A stretch of 64,000 bases of DNA. Origin: Georgenia ruanii (GTDB taxonomy: Bacteria; Actinomycetota; Actinomycetes; Actinomycetales; Actinomycetaceae). Location: the NCBI RefSeq assembly GCF_009193175.1, contig NZ_VUKE01000012.1:102618-166617 (forward strand). Reading direction: 5' to 3'. Shown in pieces: positions 9,518-17,925 of this stretch. How positions within the stretch are numbered: position 1 is the stretch's first letter; each line of letters starts with the position of its first letter. The notes under the pieces are model-generated. The model ran no database searches, had not been told where the DNA came from, and saw nothing but the letters and a program-made list of their open reading frames with translations. Position numbers and translations under genes: made by a program.

Positions 9518-10591
9518 ATGCGACGAACTGACCCAGCCGTGCTCCACCGCATCACCACGAGCGTCTTCAAGGCGGTCGGCACACCGGAGGACATCGCGTC
9601 CGACGTCGCCGAGGTGCTGGTCGACAACCACCTGGCCGGACACGACTCCCACGGCGTCCTGCGGATCGCGCAGTACCTGCAGTGGATCCGCGAGGGGCGC
9701 ATCGTGCCGCACGCGCGCCCCGAGGTGCTGGCCGAGACAACGAGCACGGCGCTGATCCGTGGTCACATGGGGTTCGGCCAGTCCGTTGCGCTCGCCGCCA
9801 CAGACCTGGCCACCACCAAGGCGAAGGAGAACGGCGCCGCTGCCGTGAGCGTCGTGGATCTCGGGCACACCGGCCGGCTGGGCGCCTTCACTGAGCGTGC
9901 AGCCCGGCGTGGGGTGGTCATGTTCATGACGGTCGGCAGGGGAGGGCCCCCCATGACCGTGCCGTACGGGGGGGCTGAGCCCTCGCTCGGCACGAACCCG
10001 GTGGCGTTCTCATTGCCGCGCGGGCCGCATGCCCCAGTCACCCTCGACTACGCGACCTCCGCCATCGCGAATGGCAAGCTCATGCTCGCGCGAGCAAAGG
10101 GCGAGCCGGTTCCGGAGGGGGCCATCGTTGACCGCGAAGGTGCGCCCACCACCGATCCGGAGGACTACTTCGCAGGCGGTCACCTGCTGCCCTTCGGCGG
10201 CCACAAGGGATATGCGCTGGCGGTGATCGCGGACCTGCTCGCGGGTCCGCTCACCGGCGCGGACCGCTATTCGGGAGCCGTGATGGAGACCGGCGTCTTC
10301 ATCTTCGCTGTGGCGAGCGACGCCTTCCGGCCCGAGCCCGACTACCTCCACGCCATGGACAGCGTCACCCGCCGCATCACCGATGTCCCGGCCGCGCCCG
10401 GCTTCGACGCCGTCCTGCTGCCAGGGGAGCCGGAGAGCCAGACCCGCGGAGTCCGGACCGCCGACGGGATCCCCCTGCCCGCGCAGACGCTCGCAGAGCT
10501 CGCCCGTATTGCCACCGGCCTTGGGCTCCCGGTGGACGAGCTGGGCCTGTCGGCGCCATCCGCCGGGGCGGCGCGCGCCACCACCCTCTAG
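9518..10591 (+). CDS. Malate/L-lactate/ureidoglycolate dehydrogenase family (Ldh_2) oxidoreductase
   Basis: A 357-residue NAD(P)-dependent 2-hydroxyacid (or ketoacid/imine) dehydrogenase. Seen: the conserved HDSHGVLR motif near residues 47-54 with the catalytic His, the glycine-rich GHMGFGQSVALAA segment, LGTNPVAFSLP and the late FGGHKGYALAV motif. These define the Ldh_2 family, distinct from Rossmann-type lactate dehydrogenases. ATG 9518 is preceded by GAGGAAGG. With the isopropylmalate dehydrogenase-like gene it makes a second hydroxyacid oxidation step in the same region, strengthening the idea that the imported compound is or becomes a 2-hydroxyacid. Confidence 0.85.
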   Translation: MRRTDPAVLHRITTSVFKAVGTPEDIASDVAEVLVDNHLAGHDSHGVLRIAQYLQWIREGRIVPHARPEVLAETTSTALIRGHMGFGQSVALAATDLATTKAKENGAAAVSVVDLGHTGRLGAFTERAARRGVVMFMTVGRGGPPMTVPYGGAEPSLGTNPVAFSLPRGPHAPVTLDYATSAIANGKLMLARAKGEPVPEGAIVDREGAPTTDPEDYFAGGHLLPFGGHKGYALAVIADLLAGPLTGADRYSGAVMETGVFIFAVASDAFRPEPDYLHAMDSVTRRITDVPAAPGFDAVLLPGEPESQTRGVRTADGIPLPAQTLAELARIATGLGLPVDELGLSAPSAGAARATTL

Positions 10592-10655
10592 ACGATTGCG
10601 GCTCGCGCTGGCCGATACGATCTGTTCAGCGGGCCCGTCGGGAGGATTGTGTCGG

Positions 10656-11573
10656 ATGGAGCTTTCCCGGATCGATCTCAACCTGTTGGTGGCGTTGGAC
10701 GCGCTGCTGACCGAGCGCAGCGTCACCCGCGCCGCCGACAGATTGTCCGTTGGTCAGCCGGCCATGAGTGCCACGCTGGTGCGGCTGCGCAAGCTCTTCG
10801 ATGACGAGCTGCTATTGCGGCAGGGGCGCGGCATGATCCTCACGCCGGTCGCCGAGGCGCTAATCGAACCGGTCCGGGATGTGATCCGGCATGTCGAGGC
10901 GGTGTTCGCGGCGCGGCAGACGTTCGAGCCCTCCACCACGCGGCGGACGTTCTCGGTCACGGCCAACGACTACGTGACGCGAGTCTTCCTGCAACCACTG
11001 CTGGAGGTGCTCGCGGCCGAGGCGCCCAACCTGTCCTTCGATATCAACGCGGTGCGGGACGACTACGAGACCCGGCTCAGCCGCGAGGAGACGGACCTGC
11101 TGATCATTCCCAGCCAGGTCTTTCCCGGGCACACCCAGTACTCCCACGAGGTGGTCTTCCAGGACCGCTACGTCTGTGCGGTCGATGCCGACAACGCTGA
11201 CGTCGGTGAGGTGCTGACCCTGGAGCAGTTCTCCGAGCTGCCCTACGTGGCGTTCAACGTGGGTCTCCTGCGCTCACACGTCGAACTCCAGCTGGACGCC
11301 CAGGGGATTGCGCGCAACACCCAAGTGAGCATCCAATCCCCAACGGTGGCGCCGTACCTGCTGCGCGGCACCCGGAGGGTGACGATCATCCAAGAGCGCC
11401 TGGGGCGGGCGTTCGACGAGGCGGCACGCCTCCGGCTTGTCGAGCCCCCTGTGGAACTCGCACCCGTGACGATGGTGATGGTCTGGGGCCGGCACGCCGA
11501 GCACGACCCCGGGCACCGTTGGTTCCGGCAGCGCGTCGCCGCCTTCGCGCAGGAGATGATGCAGGAGGACTGA
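10656..11573 (+). CDS. LysR-family transcriptional regulator
   Basis: A 305-residue LysR-type regulator. Residues about 3-62 form the winged helix-turn-helix (LSRIDLNLLVALDALLTERS...); from about 90 onward is the periplasmic-binding-like effector domain. The start is ATG 10656 with GGAGGA 9 bases before it, not the further upstream frame. It is codirectional with the dehydrogenase 64 bases before it rather than divergent, less usual for LysR genes. The likely targets are the ABC-dehydrogenase genes upstream; the sequence of the small gap shows no obvious T-N11-A palindrome that I can defend. Confidence 0.88.
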   Translation: MELSRIDLNLLVALDALLTERSVTRAADRLSVGQPAMSATLVRLRKLFDDELLLRQGRGMILTPVAEALIEPVRDVIRHVEAVFAARQTFEPSTTRRTFSVTANDYVTRVFLQPLLEVLAAEAPNLSFDINAVRDDYETRLSREETDLLIIPSQVFPGHTQYSHEVVFQDRYVCAVDADNADVGEVLTLEQFSELPYVAFNVGLLRSHVELQLDAQGIARNTQVSIQSPTVAPYLLRGTRRVTIIQERLGRAFDEAARLRLVEPPVELAPVTMVMVWGRHAEHDPGHRWFRQRVAAFAQEMMQED

Positions 11574-11656
11574 AGGCACCATGGGCTGGGCCTGTGGGCG
11601 GCGGGTCATCGCCAAGCACCGACGGAGCCCGAGGCCCCGCCGTCGGCTAGCCTGCG

Positions 11657-12664
11657 TCAGGCCTTCGGTAGCAAGGAGCTGACCTCGACCGGGTTGGAGA
11701 TGAGCCCCTGCCGTTCGGCGAAGTCGATCAGGAACTCCAGCTCCGACCTGGTGACCTTGGCATTGAACCGTGGCAGCACCAGCTTTTCGGCGATCGCGGG
11801 ATCGATCGTCATGTAGGTGCCGAGGACGTCCCGGGTCATGTCCTCGTTCTCCTGGGCGAAGGCCTGAGACTCCTCCATGGCCGCGCTAAATCGCTCGACG
11901 ACCTCCGGCTCCGACTCCATCAGCCCGGTGGAAGTGAAGTAGCTCGCGATCAGCAGGTCGGGCGTCGTGGCGACGTAGTTGGAGGCCAGCAGGCGCGCGC
12001 CCTGATCGAGGGCAATGGTCAGGAACGGCTCCACCACCCATGCCGCTTCGACCTGGCCGCTCTCGATGGAGGGAAGCATGTCCGGGAAGGCGATCTCGGC
12101 GAAGGTGACCGAGGAGCCGTCACCACCAGCGTTGTCGACCGTTTCCCGGACCGTCGCGTCTCCGATGCTGTTCATCGTGTTTACGGCCACCCGAGCTCCA
12201 TCGAGGTCCGCGGGCCCGGAGATGTCGCTGGCCCCGGCGACGATGATGCCCGAGGTGTCGTTGCCATCGACTCCGGTCGAGCTGGACGCAGATGCGACGA
12301 GGGGAAGCGCCAGCCCCTGGGAGTGCGCCGTGATCAGCGCGGCCACGTTGCCAAAGCCGAAGTCCAACTGGCCACTGACCACGCCGGGCACCAACGCAGC
12401 CGCACCTTGGCTCGACGTCTGCAGATCAAGGTCGAGGCCGTGCTCGGCGAAGATGCCTTCCTGGACGCCCAGGTAGATGGGTGCAGTGTCGACAATCGGC
12501 ATGACGCCCACCGTGACCTTGGTCGTGCCCCCGGAGCCTTCGGAAGAGCCGTCCCCAGCGGACGTCTGCGAGCTCTGGGCTGCGGTGCCGCTGGAGCCGC
12601 AAGCGGTTAGGAGGGTGGCCGCCGCCGCGAGCGCAGCTACCGCGACCGCAAGATGTGTGCGCAT
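11657..12664 (-). CDS. ABC transporter substrate-binding lipoprotein, NMT1/SsuA-like
   Basis: A 335-residue solute-binding lipoprotein of the nitrate/sulfonate/taurine/pyrimidine-precursor group. Signal peptide with lipobox LLTAC (Cys at residue 22), a Ser/Gly-rich linker, then TKVTVGVMPIVDTAPIYLG, the family opening pattern, with GLDLDLQTSSQGAAALVPGV and a later GQVEAAWVVEPFL. ATG 12664 follows GAGAGG. No permease or ATPase of the SsuBC type is adjacent, so it either uses a transporter encoded elsewhere or works with an unlinked one. It is divergent from the PaaX-like gene, so both may share control from the 418-base gap. Confidence 0.85.
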   Translation of the reverse strand: MRTHLAVAVAALAAAATLLTACGSSGTAAQSSQTSAGDGSSEGSGGTTKVTVGVMPIVDTAPIYLGVQEGIFAEHGLDLDLQTSSQGAAALVPGVVSGQLDFGFGNVAALITAHSQGLALPLVASASSSTGVDGNDTSGIIVAGASDISGPADLDGARVAVNTMNSIGDATVRETVDNAGGDGSSVTFAEIAFPDMLPSIESGQVEAAWVVEPFLTIALDQGARLLASNYVATTPDLLIASYFTSTGLMESEPEVVERFSAAMEESQAFAQENEDMTRDVLGTYMTIDPAIAEKLVLPRFNAKVTRSELEFLIDFAERQGLISNPVEVSSLLPKA

Positions 12665-13082
12665 GGGTTCCTCTCGGGGTTGACTGTCGGCAGCGTGACG
12701 CTGCCATGCCGTCTTCAGGCGCGCGGTCCACCGTCGGACCCGGCCCAGGCAGCTCTGGGCGAACCAGACCGATCATCAGACAATGCGACGCGTGGCGTCA
12801 AAGATTTGTCACATGTCGGGTGTGTCGGGTGCGGTCAGGTGGTTCGTGCGGCTTCCAAGTTGTAACGGCGGCGGCCGACGTGATACTCCCACGAGCGTCA
12901 ACGGTCGTGGCGCCTGCTGACCTCACCCGACCCGTGAGGTAAACGAGGAGGCCCGACGTCGAGCGCGTGTCGGCGCACCGCGGGCCCCTACCTGTCCATG
13001 CCCAGCCTAAGAAGGGCCCGCGGCGCGGCCGAGCCATCCGGGTCGCAGGTGACGGGCGGTACAGATGTGAAACGATTGCACG
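12665..13082. promoter_or_regulatory. Divergent intergenic region between binding protein and PaaX-like gene
   Basis: This 418-base gap must hold both promoters. At 12806-12818 it contains TTGTCACATGTCG, which matches TTGACACATGTCC at 13910-13922 in front of the monooxygenase in 11 of 13 positions. The shared sequence is a candidate operator for the PaaX-like regulator. No gene was recognised in the gap. Confidence 0.4.
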
Positions 13083-13913
13083 ATGAAGCCTCGCGCCCTG
13101 CTGATCGACCTCTTCGGTGACTACCTGCGCTACCGCGGCGGCCAGGCCCGTCTTCGTGAGCTCACCGCCCTGCTCGAGTGCTTCGACGTCGGCGCCAGCA
13201 CGGCGCGGGTCACCCTGGCGCGGCTGCGCAAGGACGGTTGGTTCGAGACCATCCCCGAGGGCCGTGAGGTGAGCTACCGGCTGACCGAGAAGAGCTGGCA
13301 CATGCTCGACGAGGGGCGTGTGCGCATCTTCGACCGGGCAGACGGGGAGTGGGGCGGTGTGTGGCACATGGTGATCTACTACGTCCCCGAGGCGGAGCGC
13401 GCGGTCCGTGAGCGCCTGCGCCGTGAGCTGGCCTGGCTCGGCTTCGGTCCGCTTGCCGCCTCAACGTGGCTCTCCCCCCATGACCGCCTCGCCGCCGTCG
13501 AGGAGAAGTTCGGTGGTACGCCGATGCTGCGTCTGGACATGCTGCGTGCGAGGTCGCGAGGACTGACATACGACCGCGACATGGCAGAGCGTTGCTGGGA
13601 CCTGTCCGGGCTCAATGCCGACTACGGCGACTTCCTCGACCGGTACCGGGCTCGGATGCCCCGGTTCCGCGCCGGCCGGATCCCGCCGCGTGAGGCGCTG
13701 GTCGAACGCACCCGGCTCATTCAGGAGTACCGGCAGTTCCCGTTCCGAGACCCCGACCTGCCGGAGGAACTGCTGCCTCCGCGCTGGCGCGGTGGCGAGG
13801 CCCACGAGATGTTCCTTGAGGCGCGTGAGTTGCTCCGTGAGGCGGCGGAGGCTCAGGTCGACGCCATCATGTCTCGTCGTGATGCATCTCTGTTGCGGCC
13901 GCTAGAATCTTGA
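13083..13913 (+). CDS. PaaX-family transcriptional regulator
   Basis: A 276-residue regulator related to PaaX, the phenylacetyl-CoA-responsive repressor. The N-terminus (RALLIDLFGDYLR, then ARVTLARLRKDGWFETI) is the PaaX winged helix; the central PaaX-like domain follows, and the C-terminal third contains the family's FPFRDPDLPEELLPPRW motif. Established members bind an aryl-CoA thioester. Downstream are an aryl-CoA monooxygenase-like gene and an acyl-CoA synthetase, so a CoA thioester made by that pathway is the natural inducer (inference). No strong ribosome binding site is visible before ATG 13083. Confidence 0.85.
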   Translation: MKPRALLIDLFGDYLRYRGGQARLRELTALLECFDVGASTARVTLARLRKDGWFETIPEGREVSYRLTEKSWHMLDEGRVRIFDRADGEWGGVWHMVIYYVPEAERAVRERLRRELAWLGFGPLAASTWLSPHDRLAAVEEKFGGTPMLRLDMLRARSRGLTYDRDMAERCWDLSGLNADYGDFLDRYRARMPRFRAGRIPPREALVERTRLIQEYRQFPFRDPDLPEELLPPRWRGGEAHEMFLEARELLREAAEAQVDAIMSRRDASLLRPLES

Positions 13914-13922
13914 CACATGTCC
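13910..13922. promoter_or_regulatory. Candidate operator or promoter element before the monooxygenase
   Basis: TTGACACATGTCC lies just after the PaaX-like stop codon and 49 bases before the monooxygenase start. It contains the imperfect inverted repeat GACA-CA-TGTC and closely matches a site at 12806-12818. It may be a regulator site or simply a -35 box (TTGACA). Confidence 0.35.
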
Positions 13923-13970
13923 TGCCTCCCGTGACGATGGGCACCTCACGTCGTTTCCCGGGAGGTAGTC

Positions 13971-15554
13971 ATGAAGGTCGCGTGCGTCGGTGGTGGTCCA
14001 GGAGGGTTGTTCTTCGCAACCTTGCTCAAGCAGCGGGACCCCGCGGCCGAGGTGGTGGTGTTCGAGCGCAATCGGTCGGACGACACATTCGGCTTTGGGG
14101 TCGTGTTTTCCGATGCCACGCTGGCGCGAATCCACGAGGCGGACCCCGTTCTGCTGCGTGGCCTGCAGGACCAGGGCCGGCACTGGGACGACATCGAGGT
14201 GCGCCTGAAGGGCGACCGGCTGCGCGTCGGTGGCAACGGGATGGCGGCAATCTCCCGGAAGACCCTCCTGCAGCTTCTGCAGGACAGGGCGCGAGAGGTG
14301 GGTGTGGACCTGCGCTTCGAGGCCGAGGTGCCCGGCTTGCGCGCCTTGGACGGGTACGACGTGGTGGTTGGCAGCGACGGGGCGAATTCCCGGGTGCGCG
14401 AGGAGCTCGCGGCCGAGCTGGAGCCGTCGTTCGACGAGGCCACCGCGAAGTTCATCTGGTTCGGGACTCCCTACATGTTCGAGGGCCTGACCTTCGTGCA
14501 CAAGCAGAGCCCGTACGGCACCTTCGCCGTCCACGGCTACCCGATCTCGGCAGACGTGAGCACCTTCATCGTCGAGACCGACGAGGCGACGTGGCAGGCC
14601 GCCGGCCTCGACGAGTTCGACACCACGCAGCCGCCCGGGCCCAGCGACGAGAAGACGCGGGCGTTCCTCGAGGACCTGTTCGCCGACGAGATCGACGGCC
14701 AGGGGCTGCTGGTGAACAACTCCCGGTGGGCCAACTTCCGCACCCGGCGTGCGCGCACGTGGCACGCCGGCAACGTGGCCATCCTGGGCGACGCCGCCCA
14801 CACCGCCCACTTCTCGGTCGGCTCGGGCACCAAGATGGCCATGGAGGACGCCATCGAGCTCGCCCGCGCCCTCACCGAGCACGACGACCTGGAAACGGCC
14901 CTGCGCGCCTACGAGTCCGCCGCCCGTCCGTCGGTCGAGAAGATCCAGGGCTCGGCCCGCCCGAGCCTGTCGTGGTGGGAGCACTTCGGCCGTTACCACG
15001 AGGCGTTCGAGCCCACCCAATTCGCGTTCCACTTCATGAGCCGGAGCATCGGCCGGGACAAGATCGCCCGCCGCGACCCCGGCTTCATCGCCGAGGTCGA
15101 CGCACACTGGCGTGCGCGGCACGGGGCGGAGCCCCGCCACACCCCGATGGCTCTCGGTGATGTCCACTTCTCGAAGCGTGTCGTCGACCTCGTGGAGGAG
15201 GGCTCCGGCCCCAGTCTCGAATGCGCGGGCACGCGCCTGGAGCTTGCGTCGACCGTGCCGGGGCGGGGCCCGTGGGGTCTCTGGTTCGAGGCGCCGGAGA
15301 CCGAGAGCGGCCTGCCGACCGCCATTGAGCGGCTCCGCGGGTACCTGGCGACCGCTCCCGCCGCCGTCGTTGTCCATGGCGGCACCGCGCTCACCCGGGT
15401 CCTGGTTGCTGAGCAGGCCCGACTCGTCGAGGGTGTCCCGGCGGCCGTCGTCGAGGCCGAGCCGGACGCTGACCGGGTCACCACCCTGCTGCTCTCCGGC
15501 CGCGCCGACCTGGTCGCGGTCCCCGCTGTCGCGAGGGAGCGCGCACATGCCTGA
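13971..15554 (+). CDS. FAD-dependent aryl-CoA monooxygenase-like protein (anthraniloyl-/salicylyl-CoA monooxygenase family)
   Basis: A 527-residue flavoprotein. Seen: FAD-binding CVGGGPGGLFFATLL at the N-terminus, DVVVGSDGANSRVR near 122-136 and the GD motif AILGDAAHTAHFSVGSGTKM near 268-287; the HTAHFSVGSGTK form is typical of the monooxygenase half of anthraniloyl-CoA and salicylyl-CoA enzymes. Those full-length enzymes carry a C-terminal old-yellow-enzyme domain of some 370 residues. Here only about 130 residues follow the monooxygenase domain, and their end (LLLSGRADLVAV) resembles the last OYE motif, so this region may be a shrunken OYE domain. It starts with GGGAGG before ATG and overlaps the acyl-CoA synthetase by 8 bases, so ligation to CoA and hydroxylation are probably consecutive steps. 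Confidence 0.82.
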   Translation: MKVACVGGGPGGLFFATLLKQRDPAAEVVVFERNRSDDTFGFGVVFSDATLARIHEADPVLLRGLQDQGRHWDDIEVRLKGDRLRVGGNGMAAISRKTLLQLLQDRAREVGVDLRFEAEVPGLRALDGYDVVVGSDGANSRVREELAAELEPSFDEATAKFIWFGTPYMFEGLTFVHKQSPYGTFAVHGYPISADVSTFIVETDEATWQAAGLDEFDTTQPPGPSDEKTRAFLEDLFADEIDGQGLLVNNSRWANFRTRRARTWHAGNVAILGDAAHTAHFSVGSGTKMAMEDAIELARALTEHDDLETALRAYESAARPSVEKIQGSARPSLSWWEHFGRYHEAFEPTQFAFHFMSRSIGRDKIARRDPGFIAEVDAHWRARHGAEPRHTPMALGDVHFSKRVVDLVEEGSGPSLECAGTRLELASTVPGRGPWGLWFEAPETESGLPTAIERLRGYLATAPAAVVVHGGTALTRVLVAEQARLVEGVPAAVVEAEPDADRVTTLLLSGRADLVAVPAVARERAHA

Positions 15555-17640
15555 GCTGGTCACCATGGGCACAACCACGGCCACCGGGGTCGACGCCGAC
15601 CTGTCCGCACTCTTCGCGCCCCGCGGCGTCGTAGTCGTGGGCGCCTCCCGGACGGGCACCAAGCTGGGTTCCGTGATGGCGCGGTCACTGCAAGCGTTCG
15701 GCGGGCCGCTCGCCCTGGTCAACGCCCGCAACCCCGACCCTGCGGTCGGGCTGTACCCCTCTGTCGCCGCAGCCGCCGACACACTGGGGGAGCCACTGGA
15801 CCTCGCCGTGTTGTGCGTGCCCGCCGGGGCGTGCGCGGACGCGCTCAAGGACGCTGCGGCCGCCGGCGTGCGTGCGGCGCTGGTGTGCGCGGGCGGGTTC
15901 GCCGAGGCGGGCGGTGATGGCGTCGCCTATCAGGAGCGGCTCGTGGCCGCGTCGCGTGCGAGCGGTGTGCGTCTGCTCGGCCCCAACACCTCCGGGTTCC
16001 TCATCCCGCACCGCCGCCTCACCGCCAGCTTTGTGCCCGGTGTGGGCGACGTGCCCGCTGGCGCCGTCGCCGTGGTCGCCGCCAGCGGCGGAGTGAACCA
16101 CGCGCTCGCGTTCCTGCTGGCCGACGCCGGTGTCGGCGTCAGCCTGGCCGTTGGCCTGGGCAACGCCACCGACGTCGACGCCGCCGACGTCCTGGAGCAC
16201 CTGGTCGGCGACGACAGCACCGAGGCGGTGGCTCTCCACGTGGAGTCGGTGGGCGATGGACCCCGGCTGTACGCGGCGGTGCGGCGGCTCACCCGCACGA
16301 AGCCCGTGGTCGCGCTCGTCGTCGGGCGCAACGACGTCGCCGAGTTCGCCGCATCCCACACCGGGGCGTTGGCCACCTCCTGGCGCACCACCCGTGCCGT
16401 GCTGCGCCAGGCCGGCGCCGTCCTCGTCGACGACGAGCGCGCCCTGGTCGACGCCGTCGCCACCCTCTCGCACAGCCGCCTGCAGCCCAACCCCGACCCG
16501 GGCGTAGGCATCGTCACCGCCCAGGCGGGGCCCGGGCTGATCCTTCTCGACGCGCTGCGCGGCGCCGGGGTGCGGACCCCCACGCTGACGGAGGACACGC
16601 AGGCGCGTATCGCCGGGCTGCTGCCGCCCATGACGTTCCAGCGCAACCCCGTCGACACCGGCCGCCCGGGGGAGACGTTCGGCGACGTGCTGACCGCCGT
16701 GGCCGCCGATGCCGGCGTGGACGTCGTGGCCGCGTACGCGCTGGCCGAGCTCGGCAGCACAGAGCAGCTGGCGGCCGCGGCGGCTGCAACGGCGACGGAG
16801 GGTGCACCGGTCGTGGCGGGTTTGGGTGGCAGCCCGACCGAGGCGGGTGAGCTGCGGCATCAGCTGCACGCCGCCGCCGTCGCGTCGCACCTGTCGCCCA
16901 CCGCGCTCGCGACGGGCGTGGCCGCCCTGGTCGAGGACGCCCGGCTGGCGCACCTCGCGCAACAGCCCGACGCGGAGGGCGCGTTCGATGGCCGGTCGGT
17001 TCTCGTCGGTCGTGCGTGGGACGAGGACCAGGCGAAGTCCGTCATCGAGGACCTAGGGCTGCGGGCGATGCCGCGGCGAGCGTGCGACGACGAGGAGTCG
17101 GCCCACCGAGCGCTCGACGCCCTGGGCGGCCCTGTCGCCGTCAAGCTGCTCGACGCCGCCGTCCTGCACAAGACGGAGATCGGCGGGGTGCAACTGGGCG
17201 TGCGGTCGCACGCCGAGCTCGACGACGCGCTGACTGCGCTGCGCGCAGCGGGAGCGTCCCGCTACCTCGTCGAGGCAATGGCCCCGTCCGGTGTCGACCT
17301 CATCGTCGGCGCTCACCGCGACGCGGTGTTCGGGCCCATCGTGCTTCTCGGCCTGGGCGGCACCCAGGCGGAGGCCCTGGCCGACGTCACCATGCGCCTG
17401 GTTCCCGTGAGCACGGCCGAGGCCGCCGCCATGCCGGACGAGCTCCTCGGTGCGGCCCTGCTCGACGGATGGCGCTCCGGCCCGCGCCTGGACCGAGGCG
17501 AGCTGGCTCGTGTGGTGCGTGCCCTCGGTACACAGCTGGCTGCCGATCCCGGCCTGCAGAGTCTGGAGATCAACCCGCTGCGGCTCACCCACGACGGGCT
17601 GATCGCGCTCGATGCCGTGATCACTGCGATCGAGAACTGA
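15547..17640 (+). CDS. Acyl-CoA synthetase, ADP-forming (NDP-forming) type
   Basis: A 697-residue single-chain ligase that would convert a carboxylic acid, ATP and CoA to acyl-CoA, ADP and phosphate. Domain order: CoA-binding Rossmann domain (LFAPRGVVVVGASR), two succinyl-CoA-ligase-like domains containing the phosphohistidine motif ASHTGALA near residue 272, then a C-terminal ATP-grasp domain with VAVKLLDAAVLHKTEIGGVQ and late SLEINPLRL. Length is normal for the alpha-beta fused class. ATG 15547 lies within the monooxygenase gene. Feruloyl-CoA synthetases and pimeloyl-CoA ligases are family relatives; with an aryl-CoA monooxygenase as partner, an aromatic acid is the best guess. Confidence 0.85.
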   Translation: MPELVTMGTTTATGVDADLSALFAPRGVVVVGASRTGTKLGSVMARSLQAFGGPLALVNARNPDPAVGLYPSVAAAADTLGEPLDLAVLCVPAGACADALKDAAAAGVRAALVCAGGFAEAGGDGVAYQERLVAASRASGVRLLGPNTSGFLIPHRRLTASFVPGVGDVPAGAVAVVAASGGVNHALAFLLADAGVGVSLAVGLGNATDVDAADVLEHLVGDDSTEAVALHVESVGDGPRLYAAVRRLTRTKPVVALVVGRNDVAEFAASHTGALATSWRTTRAVLRQAGAVLVDDERALVDAVATLSHSRLQPNPDPGVGIVTAQAGPGLILLDALRGAGVRTPTLTEDTQARIAGLLPPMTFQRNPVDTGRPGETFGDVLTAVAADAGVDVVAAYALAELGSTEQLAAAAAATATEGAPVVAGLGGSPTEAGELRHQLHAAAVASHLSPTALATGVAALVEDARLAHLAQQPDAEGAFDGRSVLVGRAWDEDQAKSVIEDLGLRAMPRRACDDEESAHRALDALGGPVAVKLLDAAVLHKTEIGGVQLGVRSHAELDDALTALRAAGASRYLVEAMAPSGVDLIVGAHRDAVFGPIVLLGLGGTQAEALADVTMRLVPVSTAEAAAMPDELLGAALLDGWRSGPRLDRGELARVVRALGTQLAADPGLQSLEINPLRLTHDGLIALDAVITAIEN

Positions 17641-17925
17641 CGCCCGCGGCTTCGTGGGCCCTACGCGATCACCGTGCGGGAAAGGTGCGGAGGGCATTGA
17701 TGGAATCTCCTAAATGGCTCGCCGCGTCCTCCGCCGGGGTTGGGGCGGGCCTGGGCGAACGCCGCGAACTGCCGGCTGCTGCGGTGTTTCGGCGCGGGTC
17801 CGTCCTGTGGAACCAGACGTTCCGTTACCGAGCGACGAGTTGCTGTTACGTTACAAATGGGGCGCCCTCGCTGCCGTTCGGCGGTGGTGTGCTCACTGTC
17901 GGCACGATGGAGTGGAGAGGTGGAA

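Noticed and set aside
13902..15848. A 648-codon frame opposite the monooxygenase
   Set aside because: Antisense shadow; the plus strand has three intact FAD motifs.
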